DNA of 64,000 nt from Loripinus fragilis. Its lineage: Eukaryota; Mollusca; Bivalvia; Lucinida; Lucinidae. This document shows positions 55,916 through 64,000 of this stretch, piece after piece (position 1 is the first letter of the stretch; each line of letters opens with the position of its first letter). Location of the stretch: the NCBI GenBank assembly GCA_964019695.1, contig OZ026515.1, positions 138,218,549 through 138,282,548 of the forward strand, written 5' to 3'. The notes under the pieces are model-generated. The model worked only from the letters and a program-made list of their open reading frames with translations, had not been told where the DNA came from and did no database searches. Made by a program: the position numbers and the translations under genes.

Positions 55916-57553
55916 AGCCCCATTCTCACTGTGCCGGTGTAGCCACGGTTCATCCCGATGCAGGACAGCCGGTATACCGTGATGCACCGGGACACATTTC
56001 AGAAAAAATAAATTGCGTTCTCACTGTGCCGACGTTAACCCGGTATAGCCCCGGTTCTCGAGAAAGCAAGACGCCGGTTGAGCCCCGGTTCACCACGGAG
56101 CACTTACGGTGCAGCACGGTGGAGCCACGGTTCGTGCCGGTATACCCCGGTGTTACCCAGGTTGTTTACGGTGATGTCCCGGTAACTGCCTGTTGCGCCA
56201 CGGTTACATGCCGGTAGGGCCACGGTTGCTTCCCGGTGCTACTCTACACTATAAAACCAGGATAAAAACGTGGAGTAACATCAGTTTTCTTCTGTCTCTA
56301 TCGCATAACAGTTATGACACAAATTGGACTGCACATCCATATACGAGTTACTAGAGGAATCATGATCTGTGTAGCGAAAGCAAAATTGCCTAGTAACCTC
56401 GCAGCTCAGTTGCATGACAAACAAGCAGAAGCAGACCTGTTTTCTTACGACGAGGTTCAAATGTTGTTGATCTGGGCCCAGAATTACAATGCCTCCTTAA
56501 AGTTAAGGAAGACTTAATTTAAGTCTTGATACTTCAACATGTACATTAAATGCTTAATAAATTGCCAAGACCGATGCAGTACTCATGGTCAAAGATATCA
56601 TTGTGATCTACAGAAAAAATGAAACTATTTCGGTTTTAATCAGTTTGGAAACTTTATTTTTCGCATCCTGGAAATTCAATACTTAACTTAAGTACTCCTT
56701 AACTTTAAGGAAACATTGTAATTCTAGGCCCAGATTGTCTTGCTTTTTCGTAAAAATATATAAACACTTTGAGCGGGGCATGTGATTTCCAACAATGTGA
56801 TATTTTGAGAAGTGTAGACTCAAACAAGCCTGTGCAGTCCCCAATTAAGCTGTAAAGTTGTTCGGTCAGTAGCTTAACAGTCATAGAATAATAAAGCGAC
56901 AAGCAAAGGCTCTGATCAGACTGCGCCTAGGCGCAGGCTGATCTGAGGCTTTGCTAATGGCAACTACCACATTGTTTGAGATCTCATGTCGTGGCTCATA
57001 TATGCTTGACTCTTCAGTAATTATAAGCGCATTTATTCATATTTACATGTAGCTTTGTAAATGAGCACATTTTTACTGCTGACAATTTAACCAACTTGTG
57101 ACGAATGGACTTTCCCATCCTTATCATTTGGATGAATCCACTTTCATTTTAGGTGCAGCAGGAGTGACTTTTCATTTTTATTTTGCATTTTATTACATAT
57201 GCATAGGCAGTGGAACCACACGGTTTATCACGGTGGAGACACGGATGTTCCCGGATGACGCCGGTATCGCCCCGACGCCGTCCCGGTGGAGACACGGTTG
57301 CTCCCGGCGTCTTCCCGGTTTATCATAGTATTTGACAGCCTTCCCGGTTACTCCCTGTGAGTCCCGGTTGTTTTAAACATTTTAAAACAACCGGGGACAT
57401 GAGCCGGTTTAACACGGTTCAACACGGTTCATCCCGGATCTCCAAGGTTGTCCACGGTGCCGCCACGGTTGTGACACGGTTCATCACGGTTCATCCCAAA
57501 TCATCAAATCGGGGTGAACCGGCACGTTAAACCGGGACAGTGAGAACGGGGCT
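55916..57553. mobile_element. Harbinger-like TIR element, CCGGT array family
   Basis: Ends AGCCCCATTCTCACTGTGCC and AGCCCCGTTCTCACTGTCCC (read inward) with TAA duplicated on both sides (55913-55915, 57554-57556). Subterminal zones of about 300 bp are degenerate CCGGTNNANCACGGTT words on both arms. The core has CACTATAAAACC (TATA-like) followed by a 67-codon plus ORF (56314-56517) starting MTQIGLHIHIRV, unrecognised. A family G MITE is inserted at 56771-56997. Confidence 0.88.
56771..56997. mobile_element. MITE family G, copy 5, nested
   Basis: Inverted orientation relative to 48049. Ends GAGCGGGGCATGTGATTTCC and GATCTCATGTCGTGGCTC, core GCTCTGATCAGACTGCGCCT then AGGCGCAGGCTGATCTGAGG, a 40-base near-perfect palindrome. 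Confidence 0.8.
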
Positions 57554-58021
57554 TAAACATGACTGAGGAAAAGGAAAACGCTATCACTAATACAGTTTAG
57601 TTACTTTGTAATAAAAAAAAAACAAAAGGCAAACAGCAGGTATAAAGGCGTCTGTATTTACTTAAATATAAAATACACCAATCAAAACCTATCGATATGG
57701 TACATACAGTTGTACTTCTATCTCCTCTGTCATGTTGGTTCTCGTTTTTGATACAATATTGTGCCATCGTTAGATATATTGTTGTGCTAAAATTGTAGAC
57801 GAATATTGTACAGATAAAACTATGAATAAAAGTAAATAACAAAAATCTTTAAAAAAAATCCCAGAGGTTCCTGAGTAATCTAAAAAAAAGTCATAACACT
57901 ATGGCATTACTATATTAAGATGGCATGGGTTAGATAAGAATTTCTATCCCATGGTAATATCTCAGATGTACGTATCCGCTATAGTCGTGATAGCCGCTTT
58001 AATGAGTAAACTTTTACTCAC

Positions 58022-58271
58022 CATTTTCTTTGTCGTGAGATTCAAGCATGCACTGGTAGTAGCAAGAGGTAACTGTGTCACTACACCCATGTGAACCCTT
58101 AGAATATTCAAGTATATAAGAATCCGTAAGGCAAGTACTCCATTGATACCCTATGTAGCCTCTTAACTGCAAGCAGGCCGTTTTATCATTTGGATAACAA
58201 GCCTCAGCTCGATAAACAACTAAAACCCAGACTGCGACTAGAACAAGTATAAGCCGATGGCTGGCAGACAT
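58022..58271 (-). CDS. exon 1: signal peptide and N-terminal cysteine-rich domain
   Basis: Encodes residues 1-83 and the first base of codon 84. Residues 1-24 are a clear signal peptide (basic SHR, then LILVLVAVWVLVVY, cleavage expected after AEA). The mature part starts CYPND and carries spaced cysteines including CYYQCMLE near residues 72-79, with a CYxxCMLE spacing that I recall from uncharacterised secreted proteins of molluscs and annelids. The exon ends at the strong donor GTGAGT at 58021. Reading on past the donor gives only two more codons before a stop, as expected of intron. A TATA box lies about 60 bases upstream of the ATG. The function is unknown; an extracellular or cell-surface role is inferred from the signal peptide and cysteines. 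Confidence 0.85.
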
Positions 58272-58329
58272 TTTGCTTGTTTTCTGTCAAAATGAGAAGA
58301 CTATATATCTTTTTCGTCGTCGTACCTTG

Positions 58330-58341
58330 ATTATATACCCT
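58330..58341 (-). promoter_or_regulatory. TATA box of the three-exon gene
   Basis: Minus strand reads GGGTATATAATC at about 58341-58330, 60-70 bases upstream of the exon 1 ATG (58271). A start site about 30 bases downstream would fall near 58305 and give a 5' leader of about 35 bases. A second weaker ATATATAG lies closer to the ATG. The position and match to TATAWAW support it; no transcript evidence is available. Confidence 0.5.
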
Positions 58342-58544
58342 AGATGGGCCCGTCCATTTGAAAACGGTTCTTTTAACACATCTGCAATGTCACTCTTCTA
58401 AGATGTACGCATAGCAAGTTTATATAGCAGATTTTTTTTAAAAAAAATGTGGATGTGCGAGAAATATATATCCTGAAGAGACTGTGATGATTCACAGGTT
58501 CACCAGGGTGCTTTAGCTAGACGCATAGACTCGTGAAAAGAAAG

Positions 58545-58870
58545 AGTTAAGCCCCAACCCTAGTAGTTCAGGCTGTTGATGGTTCAAAGGCGGTGGTTCT
58601 GTTGTTGTTGATTCATTGTTTATTGTTATTGTTATTGCTATTGTTTGTGGGGCTTCTGTGTTTGGTCCTTGCATTGAGTATGCATTACTTAGCGTCCTTT
58701 CTTGTTTTGATATCATCTTGACGAGAAGGAAGAGCTGGTTGCTTGACCTCAATTTTTCTCATGGTGCCTTGTGACTGTTAGTGTTCTGTGGCTCTTCTTC
58801 ACGGTGCCTTGGGTTGGTCTGCAGTGTATGATTGTGGTATTTCCTGGTCATATTCTCTTTACTTGGGTGA
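58545..58870 (+). repeat. retroelement tail fragment (type 2), upstream of exon 1
   Basis: GGCGGTGGTTCTGTTGTTGT, CATCTTGACGAGAAGGAAGA, TTCACGGTGCCTTGGG and TGATTGTGGTATTTCCTGG match the complement of 39475-39720. It ends about 270 bases upstream of the exon 1 ATG. Confidence 0.75.
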
Positions 58871-58959
58871 TTTATTTATTTATTGTGTATTCTGTCGGCA
58901 CTTTTGAAATATTTCCATCCCGTCCGTTTGTCCGAGGTTTATTCCGTAAAAATTTAGGA

Positions 58960-59166
58960 TAAAGTCGGGTAAATGCGGACATCAGGTAAATTCGGACACA
59001 CATTTGCTAATAGTGTAAATCCAGATGAGACAGCTCCTCATGAGCCGTCTCATCAGGATTTTCACTGTTTGCTTAGTTAATTTATTTTTAATTCCATTGT
59101 TTGAAATATGAAACAAACAAGGTCACTGTCCGAATTTAGCTGTCTGTCCGAGTATACCCGACTTTA
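58960..59166. mobile_element. MITE, AAAGTCGGGTA ends, copy 1
   Basis: Ends TAAAGTCGGGTAAATGCGGA and its inverse TCCGAGTATACCCGACTTTA. The core GATGAGACAGCTCCTCATGA and GCCGTCTCATC is a hairpin. A second copy in the same orientation is at 59759-59965. Confidence 0.88.
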
Positions 59167-59758
59167 CCCTATTGTGATTTGTTGGGTAGGGTCAATCCGG
59201 GTAAATACGGACGAAATTTACACGCCCATGTTTCATTAGCCTTTATCGTTATTTATTCATACATCGCTGTACCATGCAACAAGAGAACAGACGATATGTG
59301 GTTCGGAAACCAGACAATTTAGCAAGTGCATGTGACCCAAATTCGGGTAAAACGGACGAGGTATACTTCTACCACGACCTCTAAGTAATGACCCTCGATT
59401 CATTCAATGCATTTACCGTTACAATCACGTCTCAAAGGGTTTTGTGGAAGTATAGGTAAACTACGGACATAGACACTCAAAATGCGGACATATACAATTT
59501 CCTTTAGGGTAAATAAGGACAATGTATAGACTTATTGCATAGGTAAAGAGAGGCTGCTGAAGTGTTCTTTTTTATTCTAGCGCCTTGTCGTTTGATGCAT
59601 CGGGTCACATGGTTCGAACCTCGGGAAATATTTTGGGACCAAGGCATGCTATCCTTCAGATATTCTGTATAAATAGCAGTTTTGTTGACCTGAGGCACCA
59701 CATCAATAATGGCTATGAAGATTTGGAACTTTGCTTTTTGTTATCTTAATATATAGGC
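59167..59758. repeat. scattered GGGTAAANNCGGACA words between two MITE copies
   Basis: TCCGGGTAAATACGGACGAA, TTCGGGTAAAACGGACGAGG, GGTAAACTACGGACATAG and AGGGTAAATAAGGACA resemble the MITE termini. The whole 58960-59965 block may be one larger element with repeated terminal words. Confidence 0.6.
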
Positions 59759-59965
59759 TAAAGTCGGGTATATTCGGACATCAGGTAAATTCGGACATAT
59801 ATGTGCAAACAGTGTAAATCCAGATGAGACAGCTCCTTATGAGCCGTCTCATCAGGATTTTCACTTTTTGCTCAGTTAATTTATTTTTTAGTCCAATATT
59901 TGAAATAGGAAACAAACAAGATAGCTGTCCGAATTTAGCTGTCTGTCCGAATATACCCGACTTTA
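59759..59965. mobile_element. MITE, AAAGTCGGGTA ends, copy 2
   Basis: Same ends and core as copy 1, with TAAAGTCGGGTATATTCGGA / TCCGAATATACCCGACTTTA perfectly paired over 20 bases. Confidence 0.9.
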
Positions 59966-59989
59966 CCCTTTAATCGTTCTATGTTTTGC

Positions 59990-60175
59990 TGTGCGTTACT
60001 TTGTGTCCATTCTGTTTTTGTGGTCGTCTTGGTGGGGAAGAGAAAGCTGATTGTTTTGTTTGGTTTGTCTTCCTGGTGTCTTGTGGTTGTTGTGTGGCTC
60101 TTCCTCCGGTGCCAGGGGTTTGTTTGCAGTTTGTGATTTCCTGATCATACTCACTCACTATTTTGTATAAATATT
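59990..60175 (+). repeat. retroelement tail fragment (type 2)
   Basis: GTCTTGGTGGGGAAGAGAAA, TTCCTGGTGTCTTGTGGTTG and TTTGCAGTTTGTGATTTCCT match the complement of 39470-39610. Confidence 0.75.
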
Positions 60176-60841
60176 ATTATTAGTCATTGGATACCCTGAA
60201 AAACCAGACGTACATCACCCGGACACAAACTCTCCAACGCAATCAATACACACCCAAAACAAATAATTAAAATGGGAGGGGAAAATCAGATAAAATACTT
60301 AACCACAGCTATAGTCTTCAAGCATGGTTGAAGTAGTTGAGCACCAATTTGATGATAGATTTATTGTTTTGTGGTATAGACCATGTTTAAATTGCCATAA
60401 AAAGATCCGACGTAAGTAATAAGGAAGAATTTTTCCCAGTCAGCTCTTCAACTCATTTAACTGTTGTCATAGTTTACCGGAAACTGTCAATAGATTTTTT
60501 TTTTTAACAAATCATTATATGATCCCTGAATGAAAGAAAGTACATATTATGAAATGGTAATTGATCTTTAAAAGCGATTGAGCTTCATGATTTTTTTATA
60601 TTTTGCACTATCTATTTGTTTTATATATGATTTTCACGTTGACGCTACATAATTGATAGTTAGAACGTGGGACATGTCAAGAAATATCTGAGTTGATTTT
60701 TAAAAAAAAAAAAGTTATGGCGCAAAAGTTCTTCTGTAGGGACGATTTGCCATATAAACTGACGCATTTTAAAAACGCTACTCTAGGATGTCAGCTTTAT
60801 GTATGCCTCAAAATATGCAAATCAATCAATTTGATTGTATA

Positions 60842-61216
60842 TTAAAGCTGCATAGTCTGTAACGTTTGATCTTTTATTTTTTTGAACTAATGTTTCTTTT
60901 TTTCAAGAACACAGTAAAAAAACTTAAAATCAGGTATACATTTTACCAATTTCGTAAATCTTAACAAATTATCAGCATCAAAACAGCAGCATTTATGTGA
61001 AAATTACCTGTCTATAATCATTGGAGGGACGCAAATAATTACCAACAAGAGAAAAACACACATGTTTTATAAGATAATTCACTTTTCCGTGCAGTTTTCA
61101 GCTATAATGAACATATTTATTGTGAAAACATAACTTAATTCTGCTTTTACAAATGATTTAAAAAGAAAATAGAAAAAATCGAAAAATGTTCATAGTTGCA
61201 GACTTAGTCTCTTTAA
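60842..61216. mobile_element. TTAA-flanked MITE, copy B (intact)
   Basis: TTAA at 60842-60845 and 61213-61216; AGCTGCATAGTCTGTAAC at the left and GCAGACTTAGTCTCT at the right. Opposite orientation to copy A. Confidence 0.88.
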
Positions 61217-61439
61217 AAAGTGTGCATTTATGAGTAACACATGAAAAACTGGTTCTCTTCAAATTAATTTAAAGCATTGAATATGTAAACGCTTTGAGAT
61301 AGGGGTCAACTCTTTCATTTGACAAAATTTAATCAGTGAAAGTTCCCCTTCTTCTTTAAATCAAGAAACACGAGAAGCATCAAATGTGTGTGATGAACCT
61401 TTTAAGTCATCGAGGAATGGTTTGTGGGATCCACAAAAT

Positions 61440-61615
61440 GCTCCCCTACACAATATGCTCCTTTTAGTAGCATATTGTGTACCCTGCATACACAATATGC
61501 TCCGCTGGAGCATTTTGTGTACCCTGCATACACAATATGCTACCAGTGGAGCATATTGTGTAGGGTCGATACATATGTTATTTCAGTGGTCGGCCGAGGG
61601 TACACAATATGCTCT
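61440..61615. repeat. diverged outlier of the hairpin satellite
   Basis: ACACAATATGCTCC and AGCATATTGTGTACC alternate with linkers CCCTGCA, CCGCTGG and ACCAGTGG. The same 13-bp arms as in the 62.55-kb array, but with different spacers, about 0.95 kb before it. Confidence 0.85.
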
Positions 61616-61619
61616 TCTT

Positions 61620-62550
61620 GAAAACATGTCTCGTGGTATTTGCCTTTCTTTCTAACTGTCCTCTCGACATCCATCTGTCTATCTTACGAACCTTATGTCT
61701 TAAGCCATGCCCGCATCATAATTGTATTATAGTGGTCTTTAATCCCCATCAACAACATTTTGAGACATTGTCTCCAAATTTGGCTTCTTTCCCGACATGA
61801 AATCAACCTTTGGAAACCGTAGTAAGGAAAAATGGGGAAACGCCGGGGGTTAAATGTAGAAATGTAATAAACCTGTATGAGTCGAGGACACCATGGACAT
61901 TCATAAATGCTATACCTGTTGCATTGGAATATATAATATGTAGCCATCTTGATATCCTTCAAAGACCATCTTTTCCCATCCCTACGTCAGATTGAATCTA
62001 AGCTTGGTTTGAAAGAAAAGGGGCAACATGGACATTCAGAATTGCTTGAATCATTCGATTCTGATATCCAATTTGGCTCCCATGGCAACTATTTTGATTT
62101 TTTTTCAAAAGGCATAGCTCTTCAAGCCATACATGTATTTCAGGTTATACTGAAATATGTTGGAAGGCATGGGGCTAACATGGGAATAGAGACTTTCTGA
62201 ACGCGGTTAATTCAGGTATTGACCACAGAAACATACAATGTTCTGCACTGACACTTACTAGTAAGCTGGCGCTCGCAAAGATATGAGACGATTCATTATA
62301 AAGGTGACGAATCAGTTATAAGATTATGATCAGAACTAATACTGAGTAAACTTGAATAATGTATTTTGACAATTTGCTTGCTACTGACAGTTTTATGGTG
62401 ATGATTTAATGCATGCACTTACTTCATATCCTTCGGCGCAGTAGTTTCTTGCTCTACAAATTCTTAACATATAGCGTTATCTAACTTTGAATAGTATACC
62501 ATCACAATGATTCTACCGAAGTACCATTATACTGAATCAGCTTCCAATAA
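61620..62550. other. non-coding stretch between satellite blocks
   Basis: Overlapping short ORFs only. The phrases ACATGGACATTCA and ACCATGGACATTCATAA near 61890 and 62030 are similar but no larger repeat is clear. Confidence 0.4.
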
Positions 62551-64000
62551 AATAAAATTACTAAGGTAGCGTATTTTGTACCTAGCATACACAAAATGCT
62601 CCATTTATCATAATACTACTGAGGTAGCATATTGTGTACCTTACCTACACAATATGCTCCAATTATCATAATACTACCGAGGTAGCATATTGTGTACCTT
62701 ACCTACACAATATGCTCCAATTATCATAATACTACCGAGGTAGCATATTGTGTACCTTACCTACACAATATGCTCCCATTATCAAATACCACCTGTACCT
62801 TACCTACACAATATGCTCCGAATATCATAATACTACTGAGGTAGCATATTGTGTACCTTACCTACACAATATGCTCCCATTATCAAATACCACCTGTACC
62901 TTACCTACACAATATGCTCCGAATATCATAATACTACAAAGGTAGCATATTGTGTACCTTACCTACACAATATGCTCCAATGATCATAAAACCACCGAGG
63001 TGGCATATTGTGTACCTTACCTACACAATATGCTCCCATTAGCATAATACCACCAAGGTAGCATATTGTGTACCTTAGCTACACAATATGCTCCCATTAT
63101 CATAATACTTCTGAGGTACCATATTATGTACCTTACCTACACAATATGCTCAAATTATCATAGTACTACCGAGGTAGCATATTGTGTACCTTACCTACAC
63201 AATATACTCCAATTATAATAAAAGTACTGAGGTAGTATATTGTATACCTTTCCTACACAATATGCTCCCATTATCATATTACTACTGAGGTAGCATATTG
63301 CGTACCTTACCTACACAATATGCTCCGAATATCATAATACTACTAAGGTAGCATATTGTGTACCTTACCTACACAATATGCTCCAATTATCATAGTACTA
63401 CCGAGGTAGCATATTGTGAACCTTACCTACACAATATGCTCCCATTATCAAGATACGACCAAGGTAGCATATTGTACCGTGTACCCAACCTACACAATAT
63501 GCTCACATTACCATAATACTACCAAGGTAGCATACTGTGTGCCTTACCTACACAATACGCTCGAAATATCATATTACTTCTGAGGTAGCATATTGTATAC
63601 CTAACCTACACAATATGCTAAAATTATTATAATACTACCAAGGTTGCATATTGTGTACCTTACCTACACAATATGCTCCGAATATCATAATACTATTGAG
63701 GTAGCATATTGTGTACCTTACCTACACAATATGCTCCAATTATTATTATACTAGTGAGGTAGCATATTGTGTACCTTACCGATACAATATGCTCACATTA
63801 CCATAATACTACCAAGGTAGCATACTGTGTGCCTTACCTACACAATACGCTCGAAATCTCATATTACTTCTGAGGTAGCATATTGCGTACCTAACGTACA
63901 CAATATGCTCCAATTATTATAATACTACTGAGGTAGCATATTGTGTACCTTACCTACACAATATGCTCTCATTATCATAATACTACTGAGGTAGCATATT
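62551..64000. repeat. 58-bp satellite, each unit a hairpin (about 25 units)
   Basis: Tandem unit of 58 bp: AGCATATTGTGTA, CCTTACC, TACACAATATGCT, then a spacer like CCAATTATCATAATACTACC and GAGGT. The two 13-bp arms are perfect inverted repeats around a 7-base loop. Two units (near 62775-62820 and 62880-62920) lack the left arm. The array reaches the window edge, so its size is unknown. Arms are better conserved than spacers. Confidence 0.95.

Larger units (their letters stand above)
23248..58310 (-). other. three-exon host gene span, secreted cysteine-rich protein
   Basis: Gene model made by joining three minus-strand exons: 58271-58022, 46794-46679 and 24135-23248. Coding lengths are 250, 116 and 888 bases, total 1254, giving 417 residues plus stop. 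Both introns are GT-AG: intron 1 (58021-46795) starts GTGAGT and ends TTATTTCAG; intron 2 (46678-24136) starts GTATTA and ends GTATTTTAG. Phases agree (phase 1, then phase 0). The introns, 11.2 and 22.5 kb, hold nearly all the mobile elements between 24 and 58 kb. I see no clear AATAAA signal on the minus strand in the few hundred bases after the stop. Confidence 0.85.

Noticed and set aside
56314..56517. 67-codon ORF in the CCGGT-array element as a host gene
   Set aside because: It is inside a TIR element; it may be a fragment of that element's protein, but I recognise no family and do not call it a gene.
61386..62945. ORFs with repeated YCVP...HNML strings in the hairpin satellite
   Set aside because: They arise from tandem repetition of the 58-bp unit; the unit length is not a multiple of three and stops appear in other units.
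62551..64000. CRISPR-like array of direct repeats with spacers
   Set aside because: The spacers are themselves repeated and similar, no cas genes are present and the surroundings are eukaryotic.

Overview
The window looks like nuclear DNA of an invertebrate metazoan, most probably a bivalve mollusc (a heterodont clam or mussel is my best guess). It is AT-rich with very few genes. It carries long introns with canonical splice sites, tRNA-derived SINEs, CA/TC microsatellites, decayed LINE and Tc1 relics, and the short terminal-inverted-repeat (TIR) elements that crowd bivalve genomes. I see no bacterial operons, no CRISPR array, no rRNA and no intact tRNA gene.

The only host gene I can assemble lies on the minus strand. 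It has three coding exons spread over 35 kb: 58271-58022, 46794-46679 and 24135-23248. Splicing them gives an uninterrupted frame of 417 codons plus stop. The product reads as a signal peptide, a cysteine-rich extracellular N-terminal part, a cysteine-dense linker ending in a CSWYSDCLE motif, a cysteine-containing C-terminal domain and a hydrophobic tail suggesting a GPI anchor. A TATA box sits upstream of exon 1. The introns (22.5 kb and 11.2 kb) are packed with mobile DNA, so most of the window is intron.

Layout: 1-13 kb holds palindromic elements, two Tc1/mariner transposase relics (about 7.6-9.0 and 9.9-10.3 kb), a SINE with perfect target duplications and several tail copies of one retroelement. 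13-19 kb holds a 3.4-kb TIR element inserted into a TTAA-flanked MITE (the target duplication agrees with an empty copy at 54.7 kb), followed by two other TIR elements back to back. 19.8-22.3 kb is a large palindrome built from degenerate units of about 190 bp. 26.6-30.8 kb is a non-coding block bounded by inverted copies of one sequence. 30.8-37.3 kb is a deep nest: a reverse-transcriptase element is split by a PIF/Harbinger element (TTA duplications), which itself contains a SINE and a 2.2-kb palindromic pair of another TIR family; a LINE fragment with an inverted 5' part follows. 39-46 kb holds another reverse-transcriptase relic, a 61-bp minisatellite and a LINE 3' end. 50.5-53.4 kb is a 2.4-kb palindrome between direct repeats. 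55.9-57.6 kb is another Harbinger-like element. The right edge (62.55-64.0 kb) is a tandem array whose 58-bp unit is itself a perfect hairpin, running off the window.

The most unusual pattern is that three TIR families here (32.0, 33.4 and 55.9 kb) share a related terminal sequence and a TAA/TTA-type target site. Each has subterminal zones made of many degenerate copies of its own short word (ACGTAT, GAATTCGT, CCGGT/CACGGTT).
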